NCBI GenBank assembly: GCA_041906305.1 | Contig: JAYRJL010000001.1 | Location: 1,550,001 to 1,614,000 of the forward strand | Reading direction: 5' to 3' | Origin: SHVZ01 sp041906305 | GTDB lineage: Bacteria > Pseudomonadota > Alphaproteobacteria > SHVZ01 | DNA length: 64,000 nucleotides | Notes under the pieces: generated by a model | Seen by the model: the letters and a program-made list of their open reading frames with translations, nothing else | What the model was told of the DNA's origin: nothing | The model's database searches: none | Made by a program: the position numbers and the translations under genes | Part shown: positions 41,214 to 48,007 of the stretch, one piece after another | Position numbering within the stretch: the first letter of the stretch is position 1 | How the letters are laid out: each line of letters starts with the position of its first letter

Positions 41214-42266
41214 TCAGCGTGCGGTCGCGCGGGCGAGGCGGCGTTCGAGCCGGCGGCTGTAGAGGGACATGGCGAGGCAGCAGACGAAGAAGACCGCGGC
41301 GGCAAAGGTGAAACCTTCGGTCGCCATGCCGAGCCAGGCCGAATCCTTGAGCGCCAGGTTGACCATGCCCAGCAGGTCGAAGAGGCCGACGATCAGCACC
41401 AGCGTCGTATCCTTGAACAGGTCGATCGCGGTGTTGACGATCGCCGGCACCACCAGCCGCAAGGCCTGCGGCAGGACCACCAGGGCCTGCACGCGCCAGT
41501 AGCCGAGGCCGAGCGCACGTGCGGCCTCGGTCTGGCCCTGGGGGACGCCTTGCAAACCGCCGCGGACGACCTCGGCCATGTACGCGGAGGTGAAGAGGGT
41601 CAGCGCGATCGCCGCACGCAGCAGCCGGTCGAGCGTGACGCCGTCAGGCAGGAACAGCGGCAGCATGATCGTCGCCATGAACAGCGCGGTCAGCAGCGGC
41701 ACGCCGCGCCAGAGCTCGATGAAGCCGATGCAGAACCAGCGCACCAGCGGCAGGCTCGACCGCCGGCCCAATGCCAGCAGGATGCCGAGCGGCAGCGATC
41801 CGGCGAGGGTGATGAAGCTCAAGACCACGTTGAGCATCAGCCCGCCCCAGAGCGTCGTGTCGATGAAGCGGAGGGCGAAAACGCCGCCTATCAGGAGCAC
41901 GCCGGCGATGACCGGGTAAACGAAGATGAGGGCCGCGACGGCGATCCAGCGGTGGCGCAGGCTGTCCATCAGCGCCGGCACGGTGAAGATCACGAGAAGC
42001 ACCCCGGCGAGATCCACGCGCCAGCGCTCCTCCATCGGATAGCGCCCGTAGAAGAAGCTGCCGATGCGGTTCTTCACGAAGGCCCAGCAGGCGCCGTCGG
42101 CGGCGCATTCGGCGCGTGAGTTGGCGATCCACGTCGCCTTGAGGAGCGCCCAGTCGACGAAGGGCGGCAGCAGCCACCAGAAGAGCAAGAGCAGGCCGAC
42201 GGTCAGCAGGCTGCTCGGCCAGCTGCCGAAGAGGTTCGCGCGCGTCCAGGCGAGAGCGGTGGTCAT
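41214..42266 (-). CDS. aapM: General L-amino acid ABC transporter permease AapM
   Basis: A 350-residue permease. The N-terminal part has extra membrane helices, typical of AapM/BztC, and the region ARAECAADGACWAFVKNRIG-like segment (SRAECAADGACWAFVKNR) is diagnostic: it also occurs in AapM-type proteins. The EAA loop reads GQTEAARALGLGYWRVQALV. It starts 2 bases after the aapQ stop. The gene that should come next, the ATPase aapP, is missing; lepB follows instead. Confidence 0.93.
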   Translation of the reverse strand: MTTALAWTRANLFGSWPSSLLTVGLLLLFWWLLPPFVDWALLKATWIANSRAECAADGACWAFVKNRIGSFFYGRYPMEERWRVDLAGVLLVIFTVPALMDSLRHRWIAVAALIFVYPVIAGVLLIGGVFALRFIDTTLWGGLMLNVVLSFITLAGSLPLGILLALGRRSSLPLVRWFCIGFIELWRGVPLLTALFMATIMLPLFLPDGVTLDRLLRAAIALTLFTSAYMAEVVRGGLQGVPQGQTEAARALGLGYWRVQALVVLPQALRLVVPAIVNTAIDLFKDTTLVLIVGLFDLLGMVNLALKDSAWLGMATEGFTFAAAVFFVCCLAMSLYSRRLERRLARATAR

Positions 42267-42268
42267 CC

Positions 42269-43438
42269 TTACCGCTCCTTCAGCGCGATCGCGCGGTTGT
42301 ACCAGTTCATGAACATCGACGTGATCAGGTTGATCACGAGGAAGAACGCCATGACGATGATGATCACCTCGATCGCGCGACCGGACTGGTTCAGCACCGT
42401 GCCGATCACGATCTGGAAGACTTCCGGATAGGCGATGCCGGCGCCGAGCGAGCTCGACTTGATGATGTTGAGATACTGGCTGGTCAGCGGCGGCACGATG
42501 ATGCGGAGCGCCTGCGGCAGGATCACCAGCTTGAGCGTCTGCCAGCGCGTGAGGCCGAGGCTGAGCGCCGCCTCGGTCTGGCCGCGGTCGATGCCTTCCA
42601 TGGCGCCGCGCACGATCTCGGCGATGAAAGCCGAGGAGTAGATCGAGAGGCCGAGCCAGAGTGCCATGAGCTCCGGCGGGATCTGCACGCCGCCGCGGAA
42701 GTTGAAGCCACGGAGCTCCGGCACGCTTAAGCCCGCGACGGCACCGGACTCCCAGCCGACGAAAAGGACCAAGATCGGCAATGCCACGGCGACGGCGCCG
42801 AGCAGGCGCCGCCGGGCGCTCGACATCCTCAGTCGATAGCGCCAGAGCGCGACCGCGACGACGAGGCAGGCCAGCAGCGCCAACGCCGTGGCTGCAGCGC
42901 TGTCGCCCCAGACCGGCGTCGGAAGGTAGAGGCCGCGGATGTTGAGAAAGGCGAGTCCGCCGAGATTCAAGCTGTTGCGCGCCGCCGGCAGCGTCTGCAG
43001 GACCGCGATGTAGAGGAAGAAGATCTGTACCAGCTGCGGGGTGTTGCGGACGGCCTCGATGATCGCCATCGAAACGGTGCGGGCGAGCCAGTTGGACGAC
43101 AGGCGCAGAAGGCCGAGGACCAATCCCAGCAGCGTCGAGAGGGCCACCGACATCGCCGCGATCAGGAGCGTGTTGAGGATCGCGACAAAGACGGCGCGGC
43201 CGTAGGTGTTGGTGACCGCCCATTCGACCAGCTTGAACGGGATGTCGAACCCGGCCGTGCGCTCGAGGAAGCCGAAGCCGAAGGGCAGGTTCTTCTTGGC
43301 CAGGTTCTCCGCGGCATTGTGCGCGAAGAACCAGGCGACGAGGACGACGGAGATCAGCAGCAGCCCCTGCCAGAGCCACCCCTTGATCCGCGTCGTGGTG
43401 ATGCCGGGGCGGATGCGTCCGATCGGCTCGGACGTCAT
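42269..43438 (-). CDS. aapQ: General L-amino acid ABC transporter permease AapQ
   Basis: A 389-residue permease of the polar amino-acid type. The EAA loop is GQTEAALSLGLTRWQTLKLV; LPFGFGFLERTAGFDIPFK and AVRNTPQLVQIFFLYIAVL are typical of AapQ/BztB, including the long periplasmic insertion. It pairs with AapM to form the channel for a broad range of L-amino acids. Spacing to aapJ is 44 bases and to aapM 2 bases, consistent with one operon. Confidence 0.94.
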   Translation of the reverse strand: MTSEPIGRIRPGITTTRIKGWLWQGLLLISVVLVAWFFAHNAAENLAKKNLPFGFGFLERTAGFDIPFKLVEWAVTNTYGRAVFVAILNTLLIAAMSVALSTLLGLVLGLLRLSSNWLARTVSMAIIEAVRNTPQLVQIFFLYIAVLQTLPAARNSLNLGGLAFLNIRGLYLPTPVWGDSAAATALALLACLVVAVALWRYRLRMSSARRRLLGAVAVALPILVLFVGWESGAVAGLSVPELRGFNFRGGVQIPPELMALWLGLSIYSSAFIAEIVRGAMEGIDRGQTEAALSLGLTRWQTLKLVILPQALRIIVPPLTSQYLNIIKSSSLGAGIAYPEVFQIVIGTVLNQSGRAIEVIIIVMAFFLVINLITSMFMNWYNRAIALKER

Positions 43439-43482
43439 CCGCCCCTCGCACCGGTCATGTGCTTCTCGAAGTCCCTATCGGC

Positions 43483-44526
43483 TCACCGGAACGGCAGCGC
43501 GTACTGCAGCCCGCCCTTGTTCCAGAGCTTGTTGAGGCCGCGCGGCAATCCCAGGCCCTTCTCGCCGAAATGGGCCTCGTAGATCTCGGCGTAGTTGCCC
43601 GAGGTCTTGATCGCCTTCAGCGCCCAGTCGTTGTCGATGCCGAGCAGCTTGCCGAAGTCGCCTTCGACGCCGAGCAGGCGGCGGACGAAGGGATCGGTCG
43701 AGGTCTTCGCCATCTGGTCGGCATTCGCCTTGGTGACCCCGGTCTCCTCCGCGGTGAGGAAGGCGAAGTGCAGCCACTTGACGATGTTGCTCCAGCTTTC
43801 GTCGCCCTGGCGGGTATGCAGGCCGAGCGGCTCCTTGGAGATCACCTCGTCGATGATGTCCCAGTCCTTGGGGTTCTTCATCGTCGAGCGGGCGGCGGCG
43901 ACCGATCCGCCGTCATCGGTGTAGCCGTCGCAGCGGCCGGACTCGGTCGCGGCGAAGGCTTCCTCGGTGCGGTCGAAAAGGAGGGAGTCGATCTTGACGT
44001 TGTTGGCGCGGTTGTAGTCGGCGATGTTGAGCTCGAGCGTGGCGCCGGTGACCATGCAGATCGTGGCGCCGTTGAGGTCCTTCACGCCCTTGGCGTTGAG
44101 GCTCTTCTTCACCATGAAGGCTTGGCCCGTATAGAAGTTGACGGCCGCCTCGTGCAGCTTGAGCTCGGTGTTGCGGGTGAAGGTCAGCGTCGAGTCGCGG
44201 ATCAGCACGTCGATTTCGCCCGACTGGAGCACGGTGAAGCGAACCTTCGCCGTGGTCGGCACGTATTTGACCTTCTCCGCGTCGCCGAGCACGGCGGCGG
44301 CGAGCGCGCGACAGTAGTCGACGTCGAGCCCGATCCATTTGCCGGCCGAGTCCTGATAGGCGAAGCCCGGAATGCCGGTGTCGACGCCGCAGTTCAGCAT
44401 GCCGCGCTGCTTGATCTGGGCGACGGTGGCCTGGGCGTTCGCGTCGCCGGCCGTCAATGCTGCAAAGCCAAATGAGCCCGCGGCGACCGCGAGCAGGGTC
44501 GCCTTCCGAATGAGTCCGCTGATCAT
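43483..44526 (-). CDS. aapJ: General L-amino acid-binding protein AapJ
   Basis: A 347-residue periplasmic binding protein (SBP_bac_3) with a signal peptide ending DANAQA. Typical AapJ/BztA features are VAQIKQRGMLNCGVDTGIPG, FAYQDSAGKWIGLDVDYCRA, TTAKVRFTVLQSGEIDVLIR and DWALKAIKTSGNYAEIYE. It opens the aapJ-aapQ-aapM operon on the minus strand; ATG 44526 follows GGGAG. In rhizobia this system is under nitrogen control; no sigma-54 site was recognised here. Confidence 0.95.
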   Translation of the reverse strand: MISGLIRKATLLAVAAGSFGFAALTAGDANAQATVAQIKQRGMLNCGVDTGIPGFAYQDSAGKWIGLDVDYCRALAAAVLGDAEKVKYVPTTAKVRFTVLQSGEIDVLIRDSTLTFTRNTELKLHEAAVNFYTGQAFMVKKSLNAKGVKDLNGATICMVTGATLELNIADYNRANNVKIDSLLFDRTEEAFAATESGRCDGYTDDGGSVAAARSTMKNPKDWDIIDEVISKEPLGLHTRQGDESWSNIVKWLHFAFLTAEETGVTKANADQMAKTSTDPFVRRLLGVEGDFGKLLGIDNDWALKAIKTSGNYAEIYEAHFGEKGLGLPRGLNKLWNKGGLQYALPFR

Positions 44527-44643
44527 CTCTGTCTCCCTCGGGGGTGCATCGGGCGGCGGCCGTGCCGTCGCCGGATCCCCCTAATTGTCTGTTTAAGCTC
44601 GCCGAACTGTCAACGCAGGGATGTAGCGGAGCCTCGAAAATGG

Positions 44644-44665
44644 CGCATATCCGCCGCATATCCGC
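44644..44665. repeat. Tandem 11-bp direct repeat
   Basis: CGCATATCCGC occurs twice without a gap (44644-44654 and 44655-44665), about 120 bases upstream of aapJ. A related TGATATCC follows at about 44677. It could be a regulator binding site. Confidence 0.6.
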
Positions 44666-44815
44666 CGGGCAGAGCTGATATCCAAATACCGTAGGTAGCG
44701 GCCGGAGACGGCTCGGGAGATTCATGGCGTCCGCGACAAGGAAGAGGGGGGCGTTCGGGGCCTCCTACATCTTGTTCTGTTATCGCCGGTGACATCCCAG
44801 GGATTGGGGCGAGCC

Positions 44816-44824
44816 TGTGGATAA
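44816..44824 (-). promoter_or_regulatory. DnaA-box sequence
   Basis: TGTGGATAA, the complement of the consensus DnaA box TTATCCACA, is an exact match. It is a single copy with no dnaA, gidA or hemE nearby, so this is not an origin. DnaA-linked control of a neighbour is possible. Confidence 0.4.
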
Positions 44825-44969
44825 CAGCGGCAACCCATTGATGATTCGTTGGTTGGCGGTTTGAGACTGAAGCAACAGGAGAACGCTCCGCCACCCCGGA
44901 CAGAAGGCTCTCGTGCTGGCCGCAAGCTGTTGGAAAACCAGCGAGTTTCAAAAGAATGAGAACGGCGTC

Positions 44970-44998
44970 TTGACAAAACGCGGTCTGGAACAAATCAT
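44970..44998 (+). promoter_or_regulatory. imuA promoter
   Basis: A perfect -35, TTGACA, at 44970-44975 is followed after 17 bases by AATCAT (44993-44998), a modest -10. The LexA box covers the -10, as expected for an SOS-repressed promoter. It would place the transcript start near 45005. Confidence 0.55.
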
Positions 44999-45002
44999 GA
45001 AC
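44988..45002. promoter_or_regulatory. LexA (SOS) box of the imuA-imuB-dnaE2 operon
   Basis: GAAC at 44988-44991, seven bases, then GAAC at 44999-45002: exactly GAAC-N7-GAAC, the direct-repeat LexA target of alphaproteobacteria (GTTC-N7-GTTC on the other strand). It overlaps the predicted -10 and the first ATG of imuA. Confidence 0.8.
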
Positions 45003-45785
45003 TTCTCAATGGTCCATGTTCTGCCCACCTTGCCGGCTCCGGCCGGAACCGCCCCCCGTCTCTCCGATCTCCGCCAGGAGATCAGCCGGATGGAGCGCGG
45101 TCGTGGGATGGCGGTCCCGCCCGTGCTCCCGCTCGGTCTCGATGCGCTCGACCAGCACCTGCCGTTCCGCGGTCTGCCGCTCCGCCGGCTGCACGAGGTG
45201 GCATCGGCGGGCGAGCGTGAGGCGGGGGCCGCGGTCGGCTTCCTGCTGGCGCTGGTGACGCGGGTCATGAAGGTCGAGGCCGGTCCGGTGCTCTGGTGCG
45301 GCCGCAATCCGGAGATCTACGCGCCGGCTCTGGCCGCGCTCGGCTTCGATCCGGCGCGACTGATCGTGGTGCGGGCCCGGACCGAGGTCGACCGTCTCTG
45401 GGCTTTCGAGGAAGGGCTCCGCACCAAGGGTCTCGCCGCCGCCGTCGCCGAGCTGGAGAAGCCGCTCGACCTTGCCGGCAGCCGCCGCCTCCAGCTCGCT
45501 GCGGAGAAGGGCACCACGGGCTTCGCGCTCAGGCTCGGCGGCAGCGATGCCGCGGCCTCGGCGGTCGAGACCCGCTGGCGCATCGCGTCGGCTCCCTCGG
45601 TGGCACCGGCGGACGACATGGAAGGGATCGGCGACCCGCGCTGGCAGGTCGTCCTGGAACGCTGCCGGGGCGGACGTCCCGGCGACTGGCTGATGGAGAA
45701 GAACGATGCGACGGGTGATCTCACTCTGGCTCCCTCGCTACGCGACCGATCGGATCTTCCGGCGGGCGCCCGAGTGGCGGGATAA
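44997..45785 (+). CDS. imuA: ImuA, SOS mutagenesis accessory protein
   Basis: A 262-residue RecA-like protein that joins ImuB and DnaE2 in damage-induced mutagenesis. LSDLRQEISRMERGRGM, LPFRGLPLRRLHEVASAGER, AAVGFLLALVTRV and GPVLWCGRNPEIYAPALAALG are characteristic; it has only a degenerate ATP-binding core. The 3' end overlaps imuB by 80 bases in another frame. The start is ambiguous: ATG 44997 lies inside the LexA box, ATG 45009 lies just after it, and neither has a strong ribosome binding site. If the predicted promoter is right, the mRNA is nearly leaderless and starts at 45009. Confidence 0.88.
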   Translation: MNFSMVHVLPTLPAPAGTAPRLSDLRQEISRMERGRGMAVPPVLPLGLDALDQHLPFRGLPLRRLHEVASAGEREAGAAVGFLLALVTRVMKVEAGPVLWCGRNPEIYAPALAALGFDPARLIVVRARTEVDRLWAFEEGLRTKGLAAAVAELEKPLDLAGSRRLQLAAEKGTTGFALRLGGSDAAASAVETRWRIASAPSVAPADDMEGIGDPRWQVVLERCRGGRPGDWLMEKNDATGDLTLAPSLRDRSDLPAGARVAG

Positions 45786-47250
45786 GCCGCTCGCGACCGC
45801 ACGCTCCATCGGCGGCCGTCCGCTGGTGGTGGCGCTCGATCGCAACGCGACGCTGCTGGGCCTGACGCCGGGCGAGCCGGTCGCCGATGCGCGGGCGCGC
45901 GTACCTGACCTTCACGTCGTGGCCTCGGATTCCGTCGGCGACAGCCGCGCGCTCGAGGCGATGGCCGATTGGGCCCAGCGCTATGCGCCGATCGTGGCGC
46001 TCGATCGCCAGTCGGCGACGGTCTCGGGCAATCTCGGCGGCGACGGCGGGCTCTGGTTCGACGCGACCGGCTGCGCGCATCTGTTCGGCGGCGAGGAGGC
46101 GATGTGCCTCGATCTCCGTCACCGTATCGAGAAGCTGGGCTTCACCGCCCGCGTCGCGATCGCCTCGACGCCGGCTGCCTCATGGGCGCTCGCGCGCTAC
46201 ACCGACGCGGCCGAGGGCGTCACCGTCGCCGAGCCGGAGAGCGAGCGCGAGATGCTCGACGGCCTGCCGGTCGCCGCGCTGCGTCTCCCGGCAGTGGTGA
46301 CCAGCTCGCTGATCCGCCTTGGCTTGAAGCGCATCGGCGATCTCGCGGTCGCGCCGCGGGCTCCCTTGGTCGCGCGCTTTGGCGAGGTGCTGGCGCGCCG
46401 GCTCGACCAGATCCTGGGCTTGGTCGAGGAGCCTCTGTCGCCGGTGCGCACCCCACCTGCCTTCCGTACCAAGCTCATCTTCCCCGACGGCATCGGCAAT
46501 CCCGACGACCTGGCGCTCGCCGCGCATCGTCTCTGCGAGCGCATTTCCGGCCAGCTCGACCAGGAGCAGAAGGGCGTGCGTAAGCTCGAGCTCGCGGCGT
46601 ACCGGCTCGACGGCGAGGTCGCCCGCATCGAGGTCGGCTTCGCGCGCGCCGTCCGCGATCCGCAGAAGATGTTCCGCCTGATCCGCGACCGCATCGGCCA
46701 GATCGATCCGGGCTCGGGTGTCGAGGTGGCGATCCTCTCCGCCGTGGTCGCCGAGCCGCTGGTCGCGGTCCAGGTGCCGCTGGTGGCCGAGACCCGCGAG
46801 ACCGGCGACGAGGTCGCGAGCCTGGTCGACCGCCTGGTCGGCCGGCTCGGCGAGACCAACGTCCACGCCATCGCGCCGGTCGACAGCCATCTGCCGGAAC
46901 GCGCCCAGCGCCGCCGCGCGCCGCTGGCCTCGGCGCGCAAGGATGTGTGGCGCACGCAGCGCCGCCGTCCGCCGCGTCTGCTCGACCGGCCGGAGCCGGT
47001 GCAGGCGACCCTGGCGCTGATGCCCGACGGTCCGCCGAAGCGCTTCGAGTGGCGCGGCCGTACGCACCGCGTGGTGCGCGCCGATCCGGCCGAGCGCATC
47101 GGCGACGAGTGGTGGCACGACAAGGCGCCAAGCCGCGACTACTTCCGCGTCGAGGACGAGGACGGCCGCCGCTTCTGGCTCCGCCGCGACGGCCGGCCCG
47201 AGGACGGCGACAAGCAGCAGACCTGGTCGATGCACGGGCTGTTCGCGTGA
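45706..47250 (+). CDS. imuB: ImuB, Y-family-like protein of the mutasome
   Basis: A 514-residue Y-family DNA polymerase homologue. It opens MRRVISLWLPRYATDRIFRR, the ImuB signature, where active polymerases have a catalytic D-x-D stretch; the later acidic pair is replaced by LWFDATGCAHLFGGE, so it is inactive, as ImuB proteins are. The role is to bring ImuA and DnaE2 to the beta clamp. The C-terminus (PDGPPKRFEWRGRTHRVVRA, YFRVEDEDGRRFWLRRDG) is the conserved ImuB tail. A good GGAGAAG precedes the start, inside imuA. An extra gene follows after 7 bases, before dnaE2. Confidence 0.94.
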   Translation: MRRVISLWLPRYATDRIFRRAPEWRDKPLATARSIGGRPLVVALDRNATLLGLTPGEPVADARARVPDLHVVASDSVGDSRALEAMADWAQRYAPIVALDRQSATVSGNLGGDGGLWFDATGCAHLFGGEEAMCLDLRHRIEKLGFTARVAIASTPAASWALARYTDAAEGVTVAEPESEREMLDGLPVAALRLPAVVTSSLIRLGLKRIGDLAVAPRAPLVARFGEVLARRLDQILGLVEEPLSPVRTPPAFRTKLIFPDGIGNPDDLALAAHRLCERISGQLDQEQKGVRKLELAAYRLDGEVARIEVGFARAVRDPQKMFRLIRDRIGQIDPGSGVEVAILSAVVAEPLVAVQVPLVAETRETGDEVASLVDRLVGRLGETNVHAIAPVDSHLPERAQRRRAPLASARKDVWRTQRRRPPRLLDRPEPVQATLALMPDGPPKRFEWRGRTHRVVRADPAERIGDEWWHDKAPSRDYFRVEDEDGRRFWLRRDGRPEDGDKQQTWSMHGLFA

Positions 47251-47257
47251 GCTGACG

Positions 47258-48007
47258 ATGCCGATGCAAGCGGGGGGATTTTTTGGCCGGCTCTTCGCCG
47301 GCCTCAGGTCGATGAGAACCCGGTTCCTCATGTGGCTTCTTCTGCCGCGAGAGGTGCGGGCGGTTCTTGCGGAGGCAAAGGCCGGCAGAAGCAAGCCCCT
47401 TGCCGCGAAGATGGTGGCGGATGCCTTCATCAAGATGGCAGGCAAGCTGCCGCCGCCGACCGAACGGCAGCTCGCGAAGATGAGCCCGACGGATCGCGAT
47501 CGTCTCGACAACATGATGCGGATGGCGCGCGCCACCGAGGCCGCCGGCCTGGACCGCACCCCGACACGGCAGCGGAACGGACGCGACGTGGTGGTCGACG
47601 CACTGGACGAAGAGACCTTGCGTTCGGCGCCCGTCGCGGTTCTCGTGGAACGCTTTCTCGATCTCGCGGTCGCCATGCACTGGTGCAGCGACGCCGGGCG
47701 CATCACCCGCTACAACCGACTTTATAAGCGGCTCCGTGCGATCGAGGAAGCGCTGAAGGCGCGGGATCCGGACGGGCGTTCCGAACTTCTTCCCTATCTG
47801 ACCGACCGCAATCCCGGCATCCGTGGGTTCGTGGCGAGCTGCTGTCGCGAGGTTGCCCCCGCCGAAGCAGAAGCTGCACTCAAGACCCTTACCTACGACA
47901 CGGCCGGTGGGTTCGGGGCGTCCGTCCAGATGGATCTCAAGATCCCCGACATGATCGCGAGATGGGAGGAGGAGAAGCGTCAGAAAGACGCGCAGTCCGG
48001 AGCATGA
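47258..48007 (+). CDS. DUF2019-like protein inserted between imuB and dnaE2
   Basis: A 249-residue protein (or 231 if it starts at ATG 47312). The N-terminal ~35 residues are hydrophobic and basic (FFGRLFAGLRSMRTRFLMWL). Residues about 120-240 (VLVERFLDLAVAMHWCSDAG, ITRYNRLYKRLRAIEEALKA, TDRNPGIRGFVASCCREVAP) have the pattern of DUF2019, a HEAT-like helical family. It starts 7 bases after imuB and overlaps dnaE2 by 4 bases (ATGA), so it is a true operon member. A small hairpin, GGCCGGC/GCCGGCC at 47285-47303, lies between the two possible starts. It is not part of the usual cassette. Function unknown. Confidence 0.82.
   Translation: MPMQAGGFFGRLFAGLRSMRTRFLMWLLLPREVRAVLAEAKAGRSKPLAAKMVADAFIKMAGKLPPPTERQLAKMSPTDRDRLDNMMRMARATEAAGLDRTPTRQRNGRDVVVDALDEETLRSAPVAVLVERFLDLAVAMHWCSDAGRITRYNRLYKRLRAIEEALKARDPDGRSELLPYLTDRNPGIRGFVASCCREVAPAEAEAALKTLTYDTAGGFGASVQMDLKIPDMIARWEEEKRQKDAQSGA

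Larger units (their letters stand above)
44527..44996. other. 470-base divergent intergenic region between aapJ and imuA
   Basis: The only gene-free stretch above 300 bases. It must hold the aapJ promoter (AT-rich 44580-44610) and the imuA promoter (44970-44998). It also contains a tandem 11-bp repeat (44644-44665), a perfect DnaA-box sequence on the minus strand (44816-44824), and no open frame that looks coding. Confidence 0.7.

Noticed and set aside
42267..43451. Apparent 745-residue aapM with a long N-terminal extension
   Set aside because: The extension lies within aapQ in another frame; a normal AapM start exists at 42266.
44816..44824. Replication origin suggested by a DnaA box
   Set aside because: Only one box, no AT-rich unwinding element or origin-linked genes.
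44610..44993. 127-residue minus-strand open frame in the aapJ-imuA gap
   Set aside because: No ribosome binding site or recognisable pattern, and it spans the SOS promoter.
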